Positions 37,815 to 47,880 of a stretch of 64,000 nt of DNA are shown here, one piece after another. The notes beneath the pieces are model-generated. The model saw nothing but the letters and a program-made list of their open reading frames with translations. It was not told the DNA's origin and did not search any database. The position numbers were made by a program, and so were the translations under genes. Source of the DNA: Gibbula magus (Eukaryota > Mollusca > Gastropoda > Trochida > Trochidae). Where the stretch lies: NCBI GenBank assembly GCA_936450465.1, contig OW388293.1:54835201-54899200 (forward strand). The letters are read 5' to 3'. The number at the start of each line of letters is the position of its first letter. Within the stretch, counting starts at the first letter, position 1.

Positions 37815-40429
37815 CTGTGGATGTGAGGCATACCTTTATTGGCGACGATTACTTTTTTATTCGATTCACTTGAATACAATCGTCAGTATTTAGTAGGATA
37901 TACAAGAACAATTGATATGAAAGATCATGCATATTAAAATTGACATTTTCATTACAAACCACAATGGAATAAAACAGTACACGGAAAAAGAGATGTATCG
38001 ATGGTGGATCACCTGATCGAAAAATATTTCATTCAATAACATTTGATGACATTCTTAAGAATCGCCCATTTCCTCTTAAAAGAATTCATGTTGTGATTTT
38101 TTCGAGCAATATTTTACTCAATGTCCAAAACATATTTCAAAATTCTTATATACAATGTGAAACGTGGTTTCAAACCTTTGATATTTATAATATAGATATG
38201 ACGTTTGGCTAATAATATCATATGTTTCTGGTGGCCCAGAATAATAGATCTTTAGTTGAGAGTTCAAATGTTCCCTTAAAGGCATTATTAATGAAGTCAG
38301 TGAATTATTTCATGATCATTTTAACAGTATATAAATATACATGATAAATATTCGCGCTGGAACCACACCATGAAAAAAAGTCATTATCAAAGAGTTAAAT
38401 TTTTACCTTTTTTTTTAGTATAGATCTATGAATAAATTTGTATTGGAATTCCAAAAGCTTTGTGTCTTTGGTGGATTGTCTATATTTCAAAAGTATTGTT
38501 TTCCAATTGATATGGTCATTTCGTTCAGTCTCCCTGTTTGCCTGTACAGTCAGATATCATATTATCGTAAAATAATCTTGACGCCTTTAAATATGTAATA
38601 AGATCATTCCAGGGGAAACGTATTGTCAAATTTCGTATGGATGAGAGATCAAACGTTCGGATGAGATCTTACCATTTTGGGGATATTGAGGATTGCACGA
38701 TTTAGGTAAAAAAAACTGTGTCCTTACGGTAATATTATGATTTAATTTCTACAAATGTTAGAAATTCATGATCCTTGCAAATATCCTTAATACAAAGTTT
38801 TCCTCGATGAAATACTTAGTCTAGAATCTAAATGTCAAAGGACTTGGAAAGGAGTTGTTCTCACTCTAGGTGATTCGACATTTGAAATGCGTTATTCAAG
38901 AAGCCATAGTCGTATAGTAGTGAGTATAACACATACAGTGGAAACTGTCAAAACTGTGAGTTGTTAAACAAGACTTATTCTGCCAAGGAGAGCACACTAA
39001 ACTGAATCATTTGTTTCCACCAACACAGGATGCACTTATTCGGCACACAAATAGGGCCATCTACATAGCAAGTTTTTTTGAGAAAGACTGTATATTTGCA
39101 GAGAAAAATCCTAGCCCACCAGAGTTTGGATGTTACCGAAAGGAAGAACATTGGTAGGTGAATATTCCGGAAGTGTCCAGGTCGTGCGGAGAACTGGTGA
39201 AACGTGGTTTCAAGGTACATCCAGGGGATAGATCTAGACCCATATTTAATAAAATTGGACTAAAACGTAGGTCAGATGGTAGTGCCATGTTGGACAAAGT
39301 TAGATTTTCTTGTAATGAAATGGTCTAATTTCATTTTAATGGTCCTAATATGTTCCTTTCCCCCAAAACGTTGAAATAGACATCTACAGCATCCGATTTG
39401 AGTGAATATTATGGACTTGCGGACATTTGAAGGTGTCGGCGGCCATTGTTGACTCAATATTGGATTCTGTGTTGTATTATAGACAAACACCATTTTTTAT
39501 AATCTTAATGTGTTCGTTGCCCCCAAAAATCTAGGGGTAGACACCAAGATCATCACATTCGAGGTAATGGTTACAGAGTTATGATCATTAAGAGGTTTTG
39601 GCGGCCATCTTGGACGCCATCTTGAAAAAAAATGTTTCCGGAGGGTCCAACTTTGGTAATCTTTTGGTATGTTATGAAGTACACTAAACCCAACCAGAAT
39701 CAGTTGAGAAACCTTTTGTAGCAATTTTTTTTTGGGGGGGGGGGGGGGGGGGTTTAAACTGTATTTTGACCTGACTATTAGCAAAGCTCTCATTTGAATG
39801 AAATTATATGACGTCACAGTTTGACGTTAGGATTCATAATACGCATGCGCTAAATGAGATGATTTACAGGTTCTCGACACCAAGCGTTTTGGTCTCGCTT
39901 CGATCGACAAAGTCACTTGTTGTCTCGCATCCGTAAACCATCCATCACATGTCTTCAACGATTCAAAATTACTTCAACGTTACTTTTCAAAACAACCCGT
40001 TACCACGGCCACATGTCGTTTTCATTTCGTTTCACGGCTGATGAACTACCTTCGTACTTTGATGACAAAAACGGGAAAATTGACTTGATGAAAACCGCCA
40101 TATAGTTCTGTTCAAGAATGTCTTCACTTTAGCGTCCACAATTAGGAAGAGCTTGTAAAGGAGTAAGCATGTAGTATATTGGTCTGAAATACATGGACAA
40201 ACTTTTAAGAGGTTTAAGTACATGTTGACAAAAAAATGTGTGTTTTTGCAAGAAAATGTATCTTAACTATCCTATTGAACTACAAAAGAAAAGAAATAGT
40301 CTTGTAAAGAACAATACACACCGAATTACTAAATTTCTAAAAGTAATTTCAGATACACACTACAATTTTGTATATATGTCTAAAGTATATGAATATATGT
40401 AGACAATTTCAAATGATGAAACCACTGAC
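37815..40429. other. Intron 1 of lectin copy 1
   Basis: Non-coding, colinear with parts of 50189-54851 in unit B. It holds repeated words such as GGCGGCCATCTTGGACGCCA and GTTCCTTTCCCCCAAAACG, and a run of 19 G at 39734-39752. No gene was recognised. Confidence 0.6.
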
Positions 40430-41261
40430 CATATGTGGATGATGCGAGAACGGCAGCAACGATAATCAGGATTCCAATAATTGCTGCTAACACTAACATT
40501 GTTGAAATCCTGTAACTTTGTTATGCTTTTTCATCAAGTGCTTTCTTCAGATTCTCAAGTTCTCCTATGACAATCGTCTGTGAAGGTCCAACTATTTCCA
40601 AGTCAAGGGTTGTTACTCCAGGGAATTGAGTGCTGCTACCACATCAACCAAGTTTATAACCCAAGATTTGAGTAGTTTGAAGTCCAGTGGTATATAATAA
40701 TTCATGATCATAGTAGTATATTGGCATAGCACTTTTTGGGCAATAGCACAATTGGCCGAAAGGCACTTTTGGTGTATAGGTTAAGGTGTACGTCACCACA
40801 TTTTCAATAGTGTTAAAACCGAAATACTGCTGCCAGAGAAAGACGATATTGAATGCTTTCTATAGGGACATGATTTGTAAAGAGGTATCCGCAATTTCAT
40901 ACTATTAATTTTATACTTGTATTTTTATGTCTGTTCAAGTACAGTTGGGGTATTCAAATTGCTTTTTAAAATGTTATTTGGCCAGAATATTCGTCATTTA
41001 ACTTAAGAATAAATAAAATGCGCATACTATATGATAATGATCTCACTGGCTAATAAGTGCGTTACCAAGTTGCCTTTGACCACTTCTATATTCAGCATCT
41101 CCACATTGACAAGTTATGCATCTAAGTAGGAGATCGTTGGAACTTCCGCTTTGATGTCGTTCTTATGATCATGGAGCAATACTCAAAATAAAGAGATCAA
41201 GGGTTTAGAAACATTTGGAACTAGTGCATTAGAAACACTTGAATAATTACAGACAAATGAA

Positions 41262-41468
41262 CTAAATGTCACATTGTTCATATTTTATGTTCATCATCGA
41301 AGACCGTGAGAATCTAAACAGACAAAGGGATATACATGTGCACAAGATTCCTACAACGTACAGTAAGTCATCGTGAGGCAGGTATATTGCTGTTAACACG
41401 CTTGATATAACGCAGATGCTAAGTAATGCGGCAAGGCCCACGTTTGAAACCCATAAAGCAGGGTACAC
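41262..41468 (-). other. Hydrophobic frame conserved between units A and B, unassigned
   Basis: The minus-strand frame contains ALWVSNVGLAALLSICVISS, followed by AIYLPHDD. Unit B has the counterpart ALWVPNVGLAALVSICVIS with VLYLPQDD at 57974-58177. Both look like one membrane-spanning segment. Neither begins with ATG, and the tails diverge after DD by an indel. It might be an exon of an unknown gene or an accidental frame. Confidence 0.25.
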
Positions 41469-41489
41469 GTGGTTACACCAATAGTACTT

Positions 41490-42005
41490 GTCATAAATTC
41501 AAACCAAAACCATGGCTATGAGAGGAATGTAAAACTATGAGAAAACATTATAGATTGGCTAAAAGCAACTTTAATTGTAGAAAGACAACAGAAAGTAGAT
41601 TGCATTTCCGACAACATGCAATTTTATAAACGTTGTTAAGATAGTCTAAACAGTATTCATGATTTGGTAGCAACAACTTCAGAAGACAAATCTAACCCAA
41701 GAATTTGGGAAATTACTAAAACCTAAAAAGGAAAATTAAATGTTGACCTGACCTAAAGGAATGTTATGATTTCTTTTAAAAAAAATCTAAACAATACATT
41801 GCAACGTGCCATCGACTTAAACGTGAATTGTTTTTACAAACATAACCCAAATAAATTAAATGAAGATATCACTATGGAAGAAGTTGTTAAAGCTGCCTCG
41901 TCAAATAAAACTGCAGACCTGATAGTAAACAAATACCTTGTAAATTCATTTGATAAAATGGAACATCTTTACGTACGTTCATGCAATTGTATACTCCCTA
42001 CTGCA
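41490..42005 (+). pseudogene. Reverse-transcriptase-linker fragment of a LINE, unit A
   Basis: The frame NTLQRAIDLNVNCFY, KLNEDITMEEVVKAASSNKT and DLIVNKYLVNS resembles the segment just before the RT domain of LINEs (pattern IT..EV..A....K..G.D.I.NE.L). Upstream frames include PRIWEITKT. A colinear copy in unit B (58225-58700) carries an extra stop, so both are dead and older than the duplication. Confidence 0.55.
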
Positions 42006-42076
42006 TAGATACCTGAGGTAAGGGGTGTCATCAAGTGTATACTTGAAAACATGTTGGTGGACCTCTCCAGGTGAAG

Positions 42077-42460
42077 CATCCTCGGTTACCCAGGGTTTTA
42101 TATATGCTCCGTTAATCTCCACTATAACACCCCTGGGACACTATCACAGAAATCTGTACATAACCCTTGGCCGGCTGGACGAAATCAGTAACCAATGAAA
42201 ATGCTCAATAGGATAAGACGGATATGGTCAAGGGAGATAACCGGTGACGGATGGCTAACGAAATGACCACGCCCAGGAGTGCGTGCTTTGCAACGAAGTG
42301 ATGTGAATTGTTATTGGCTCGCAGGTCCAAGATGCGCAGCATTTTGATTGGCTCAAGTCGGACAAGGGCGGGTAAGTTGAGATTTCTCTGATGGAATGTT
42401 CCAGGGGTGATATAGCGGAGAGTATGGGAGCGTATAGAAAACTCCGGGTAACCGAGGATG
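42077..42460. mobile_element. CCAAT-rich MITE with TIRs, unit A copy
   Basis: CATCCTCGGTTACCCAGGGT at the left mirrors CCGGGTAACCGAGGATG at the right, and GCTCC/GGAGC follow. Inside are several CCAAT/ATTGG boxes (ACCAATGA, TTATTGGCTC, TGATTGGCTC). The unit B counterpart has lost its right terminus (CCGGGTAACCGATATCTGG). Confidence 0.7.
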
Positions 42461-43126
42461 CAACTGAAGATTAATAGAGATTATTACCCGAGGAAGTGTA
42501 TCAAGTCACTTTTAGGAAATGAATGTGAATTTGTGTATCGCAAGATAGAGAGCGAGGGCTATACACAAATTTGCAGGAGTTTCGTTAAACTCATGACACA
42601 CTTTCGAGTGTGATAACTTCTTTATGACCCATTCTATTCCATTTGATTTGTGTAATAGCCAGGGTCGAGCCCACTTCTAGATATCTTGCGATGGCAAGCT
42701 ACGGTGACGTCACGAACAATCGTTTTAGGTAGGTATTTCTGCTTACCTGTGATAAACAACGAATCAGTAATAATTATACAACTGCATAAAGTGTGTTCAC
42801 CTCCATGTAGCTCTTAGTGCAAATATCATGTAAATTGACTTAAATTGTATAACGTCAATAAATTACATCACATACGAATACAATGAATCATCATTCATCC
42901 ATGAGTAAAGTAATATTTCCAAATGTATGCTGTGATCGCCACATCACTTGGGCATGTTTATGAAATTTGGCACAATTAAATAGACAGATGAGGTCAAATT
43001 TAGAAAATTTTCGAATAAAAGTTTAAATATCGTCTAAATGAGAACAATGTCATCACAAATCCATTGACTGAGTATAAGAGGAAATATAAGATATATGTTT
43101 GACCCACTTACAGAATATTTCACAGA
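42461..43126. other. Unit A spacer, no gene
   Basis: It begins with GATTATTACCCGAGGAAGTG, a word also present at about 1485 in a STRAP intron (GATTATTACCCGAAGAAGTG), suggesting a dispersed short repeat. The rest is colinear with unit B 59335-59708. Confidence 0.45.
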
Positions 43127-43401
43127 GGTGAGGTGAGGTGAGTTGGGATTAAACGAGGTTTTCAAAAGTATTTCACTTCTATCGCAGCTGCTAGTATTAT
43201 GGCAAGGAGAAAGCCCACAACGCCATGTGGCTATGCATTGCGGTGAAACCTGCGAGCATCGGCTGGAACTAGCGAACCATTGGTGGTACTGCACTGAAAT
43301 CCAAACCTGACTGACGAAGTTGCCGTGCCTCTGGCAAGATTCGAACCCCGGATCTCTTGATCCGAAGCCGAACGCGCTAACCACTGCGCTATCCCGCCCC
43401 C
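43127..43401 (-). mobile_element. tRNA-derived SINE, unit A, older than the duplication
   Basis: Flanked by TATTTCACAGA (43116-43126) and TATTTGACAGA (43402-43412). The same SINE sits at the same site in unit B (59709-59995), so it inserted before the segment was duplicated. Confidence 0.9.
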
Positions 43402-43773
43402 TATTTGACAGAAGATTGACCCCTGCCAAAACTGTTTACTATGAGCCATAGAACCAGATAATGTTGTGTTACACTTAAATGTCTTCTGATTATGTAAAAA
43501 ATGCAAAGTGGTCCGATTAGTTTTCGCGTTGATACATTGCGTCAAAGACATGCCATATTACATGATATTTGCACTGAAATACACAAGCGGGTGAACAAAC
43601 TTTCGGTATGCAGCTGTGCTGTCAAAAAAGCAAATCACAAACAGAAGCAAATTGTAACTCTGACGGGATATAGCCAAGATAACTAAATACAACGAAAGAA
43701 GTAAGCAGGTATTCACGTGAGAACAATTAGATGGAACTGACGAGGGGGTGATATGTACACTGACGAGCAAAAG

Positions 43774-44149
43774 TATTGGGTGCCAAACGGGACTTTAATC
43801 GCTATTTAGTAAGCTTACTAATTCAGGTATGTATTTGGTAAGCTTACTAAATCGAATTAGTAAGCTTACTAAAAATAAATTAGTAAGCTTACTAAATCGC
43901 ATTAGTAAGCTTACTAATTCGTTTTGAATTAGTAAGCTTACCACATGATTTAGTAAGCTTACTAAGTGAATTTATAAGCAAACTAAATGATTTAGTAAGC
44001 TTACTAAATGATTTAGTAAGCTAACTAAATGATTTAGTAAGCTTACTAATTCAGCTGATTTAGTAAGCTCACTAAATGAATTAGTAAGCTTACTTATTCT
44101 TTTAGTAAGCTTACTAAATAGCGATGAAAGTCGCGTTTGGCACCCCATA
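43774..44149. mobile_element. MITE packed with TTAGTAAGCTTACTAA palindromes
   Basis: The element is 376 bp. Termini are TATTGGGTGCCAAACG on the left and CGTTTGGCACCCCATA on the right, and the TIR similarity extends through ATCGCTATTTAGTAAGC. Inside, 14 copies of a 16-bp palindrome (most an exact TTAGTAAGCTTACTAA, each centred on AAGCTT) are spaced about 23 bp apart. It is flanked by CAAAAG (43768-43773 and 44150-44155). Unit B has the empty site (GAGCAAAAGAAAGTATATC at about 60355). No ORF. Confidence 0.9.
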
Positions 44150-44515
44150 CAAAAGAGAGTATATCACTCAGTTGTATTATGTATATATGTATAATTTTCA
44201 AAGTCAAATATCTCGAGATTTCGACGTCGAATTAAAAAACGGACTTGTTTGGGAGATTAGTCCAAAACATTAAATCAGTCAAAGAATACCTCTACGCAGT
44301 TTGAATTAAGATTAAAATTTAAAATATAAATTTTGAAATTCCCCCAAATTAATTTTGATAAAACACATATGACACATATTCTGTGTGAATATCAATAAAT
44401 TTGCTTCGTCCTGCACACATTTACAACATTTTGAACATGGTAGGGGTCATTTTGGTGTAAATTTCATCTCTTTCCCCTGTTTACTTTAAACAAAGATATT
44501 GTAGTTAAAAAATTA

Positions 44516-46262
44516 AAAGTGGGATGAGAGAAGCATGCATGGTGAGTGAAAAACATGCATAGTGCGACTGTATGGTTGGGTGGTGAGAGAGAAGCGTGCA
44601 TGGTGAGTGAAAAACATGCATAGTGCGACTGTTTGGTTGGGTGATGAGTGAGAAACATGAATGGTGAGTGAAAAACATGCAGAGTGGGACTGTATGGTTG
44701 GATGATGTGTGAGAAGCATGCATGGTGAGTGAAAAACATGCAGTGTGCGACTGTATGGTTGGCTGATGAGTGGGAAGCATGCATGGTGAGTGAAAAACAT
44801 GCATAGTGCGACTGTATGGTTGGGTGGTGAGAGAGAAGCGTGCATGGTGAGTGAAAAACATGCATAGTGCGACTGTTTGGTTGGGTGATGAGTGAGAAGC
44901 ATGCATGGTGAGTGAAAAACATGCATAGTGCGACTGTTTGGTTGGGTGATGAGAGAGAAGCATGCAAGGTGAGTGAACAACATGCAGAGTGCGACTGTAT
45001 GGTTTCTTGATGAGTGCGAAGCATGCATGGTGGGTGGAAATCATGCAGAGTGCGACTGTTTGGTTGGGTGGTGAGAGAGAAGCATGCATGGTGAGTGAAC
45101 AACATGCATAGTGCGAATGTTTGGTTGGGTGGTGAGAGAGAAGCATGCATGGTGAGTGAACAACATGCAGAGTGCGACTGTGTGGTTGGGTGATGAGTGC
45201 GAAGCATGCATGGTGAGTGAAAAACATGCAGATTGCGACTGTTTGGTTGGGTGATGAGTGAGAAGCATGCATGGTGTGTGTGAAAAACGTGCAGAGTGCG
45301 ACTGTATGGTTGGGTGATGAGTGAGAAGCATGCATGGTGAGTGAAAAACATGCAGAGTGGGACTGTTTGGTTGGGTGATGAGAGAGAAGCATGCAAGGTG
45401 AGTGAACAACATGCAGAGTGCGACTGTATGGTTTCTTGATGAGTGTGAAGCATGCATGGTGGGTGGAAATCATGCAGAATGCGACTGTTTGGTTGGGTGG
45501 TGAGAGAGAAGCATGCATGGTGAGTGAACAACATGCATAGTGCGAATGTTTGGTTGGGTGGTGAGAGAGAAGCATGCATGGTGAGTGAACAACATGCAGA
45601 GTGCGACTGTGTGGTTTGGTGATGAGTGCGAAGCATGCATGGTGAGTGAAAAACATGCAGATTGCGACTGTTTGGTTGGGTGATGAGTGAGAAGCATGCA
45701 TGGTGTGTGAAAAACGTGCAGAGTGCGACTGTATGGTTGGGTGATGAGTGAGAAACATGAATGGTGAGTGAAAAACATGCAGAGTGGGACTGTATGGTTG
45801 GATGATGTGTGAGAAGCATGCATGGTGAGTGAAAAACATGCAGTGTGCGACTGTATGGTTGGGTGGTGAGAGAGAAGCGTGCATGGTGAGTGAAAAACAT
45901 GCATAGTGCGACTGTTTGGTTGGGTGATGAATGAGAAGCATGCATGGTGGGTGAAAAACATGCATAGTGCGACTGTTTGGTTGGGTGGTGAGAGAGAAGC
46001 ATGCATGGTGTGTGAAAAACATGCAGAGTGCGACTGTTTGGTTGGGTGATGAGTGAGAAACATGAATGGTAAGTGAAAAACATGCAGAGTGCGACTGTAT
46101 GGTTGGGGGATGAGTGAGAAGCATGCATGGTGAGTGGAAATCAAGTAGAGTGCGACTGTATGGTTGGGTGATGTGTGAGAAGCATGCATGGTGTGTGAAA
46201 AACATGCAGAGTAAGACTGTATGGTTGGGTGATGAGTGAGAAGCATGCATGGTGGGTGGAAA
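44516..46262. repeat. 61-bp minisatellite, about 29 copies
   Basis: The unit is built from GTGAGTGAAAAACATGCAT, AGTGCGACTGTTTGGTTGGG and TGATGAGTGAGAAGCATGCAT, 61 bp with variants. All three minus-strand frames are free of stops, so translating the array gives overlapping frames of up to about 580 residues (motifs such as MHASHSSPNHTVALCMFF). Unit B has only about two copies at 61928-62036. Confidence 0.95.
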
Positions 46263-47367
46263 TCATGCATGGATGCTATAAAGAGTGGATGTCAGAGTTT
46301 GTTAGTCACAGTCATGAACATTTGTGTGAGAGACAAGGGTGTTGTCAGCCTGTTTCATGGTAGGATTTTGTTAGGTGAATTTTCTTTAGTGTTCGTCTCA
46401 TAATTTTGTACACATATAATTACCATGTTTCCATGTAATCATTATAACATCCTGAAATTGGTGTATGATGTACAAGTAACAGTGTTTTGCATTGTTGTTG
46501 ATAGTAACCAGTGTATTATAAGCATGAGCATGGTTGTGTAAATGAATAACAAGTGTTGTTCTGAGAAGTGAATATTATGCTATAATTGCTGTAAAGTGTT
46601 AATCATTCTGAGTTGCAATGCTCATTGTATGTTGAATGATTATGTAGTAGTGTTAATCATTCTGAGTCGTAATACTCGTTATGTGTTGAGTGATTATGTA
46701 CCTATTATCATTCTGAGTTAACATGCTCGTCGTATGTTGAATGATTTGGTATTTATGTAAATCTTTCAGAGTTGTAACACTCGTGTTGAAGGTTCTACTG
46801 AATTATGTGTATTGGTGGTCTATAGTGTCCGGGCCTATTCGGGACCGTGTGTTGAATTGGAGTTTATCCAGAAGTGGTGTGTAGAGCTGGAGGTGTGATA
46901 TCCAGAAGTATAACACCGGGTTCCTTCACGAGGTGAACTGAACGTTTTGACCTTGACGTACCTGTGACGTCACGTGGGGGTCAAGGACACTGACCTGTGA
47001 GAGAGTCAAGTGGTGCAGTGACATAATGTACAAAAATGGAATTATGTACAGTCTTTATTTAGACAAATTATATATTGTTTGATGAATTGACTTTTTGAAT
47101 ATTGTTCAATTAATATTGTGCCAGTTGAGTTGAGTAAATGAGTGAACAATCATAGGAGAAGTGTGATGACTGGATGAGTATGTGTTTGGTAAGGGTGAGG
47201 TTCATGAAGAAGATTTAGTGTGATATTTGAAAGATCTTGTGTGTAGCGCTGAGATTGTGTACATTATTGAATTGGATGACGGGGGGAATTTATATTATTC
47301 ATGTTTTGAATTTTAAATAAATTTCATTTATTTAATCTCTGCCTTTGTTTTCGTTCCATATCGTGAC
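46263..47367 (+). other. LTR-like or promoter-like block downstream of the minisatellite, unit A
   Basis: GCTATAAAG (46274) lies directly after the array. About 1 kb downstream are AAATAAATTTCATT and a CGTTCCATATCGTGACA end. In between are short tandem motifs (TCATTCTGAGTT...GTATGTTGAATGAT, four diverged copies, 46601-46780) and GTGACGTCACGTGG, a CRE plus E-box (about 46967). A solo LTR with a long repeat-containing U3 would fit, but no primer-binding site or internal region was seen. The unit B copy is at 62037-63465. Confidence 0.3.
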
Positions 47368-47880
47368 AGTGTAAATGTAAAAGAAATTCCCGTGTCATGT
47401 TTTTTTCATAAAACTTTAATTCCTTTTGATCAGTGCCAAAATATCATTTTGTATTAATTTGAGTTCAAATCTTCTCACTCGACTAACAGATCAATATGCA
47501 TTCTCGAATTCTATATGTGTTCTTTTCCATTTAAATAGAAAAACAGCCTTGTATATATGAAGAAATTGTCATTGCATGTCGCACATTTACACCTTTATGT
47601 TATCACCTTACTGAACTGATTATCCTAAAAATTGGAATTTTCAGAATAACACCTTTGATAAACGTTTAAAATATATACCCTTAAAATACTCTATACCTCT
47701 TTAAGACAGTTTAGGCCCGTTCAGACTGTGTAACATGTATGTTCAGAGTATGACTTTTAGTTGTAAACTTTAGTTGCAAAAACCTACGAACTTCAATTGC
47801 AAAAGGTTCAATTCTTGTCAACTTATCTTGTTAACTTACAAATTACACAGTGTGAATATGCCTTAAAGTGTTTCCTGTCT

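Larger units (their letters stand above)
36368..40499 (-). pseudogene. F-type lectin/PAN gene copy 1, inactivated
   Basis: Exons on the minus strand: signal peptide 40499-40430 (MLVLAAIIGILIIVAAVLAS), F-type lectin part 1 37814-37596 (GYCLENVALGKPATQPN... to NRADNF), part 2 37162-36928, and PAN 36633-36368. Splice sites are intact. Part 2 has a 4-bp insertion relative to copy 2 (CGTACGTATA against CGTATA near 37133), shifting the frame. The PAN exon has TAG at 36547-36545 in place of Lys. The ancestral fucose-binding pattern is still readable: SCTHS histidine, then R-A-D-x4-R across the exon 2/3 junction. It would otherwise be a secreted fucose-binding lectin, as in eel fucolectin and tachylectin-4 relatives. 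The Lys is supported by copies 2 and 3; the frame is judged against copy 2 only. Confidence 0.85.
34871..47409 (-). repeat. Tandem segmental duplication, unit A
   Basis: The unit opens with an AAACTTTAAT...GATCAGTG block (34871) that reappears at about 47410 and 63494. It holds lectin copy 1 and most of the same intronic and intergenic sequence, in the same order, as unit B. Colinear landmarks include the lectin exons, the TGGACAAAGTTAGATT block (39288 versus 53511), the RT fragment (41490 versus 58225), a CCAAT-rich MITE (42077 versus 58787) and the 61-bp satellite (44516 versus 61928). Confidence 0.85.

Noticed and set aside
43774..44149. CRISPR-like array of short palindromic repeats
   Set aside because: The spacers are only about 7 bp, the DNA is animal, no cas genes exist, and TIRs with flanking repeats and an empty site show a transposon.
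44464..46270. Minus-strand frames of 554 and 581 residues rich in His, Ser, Thr and Cys
   Set aside because: They are translations of the 61-bp minisatellite in shifting frames, with all frames equally open and no start context or domains.
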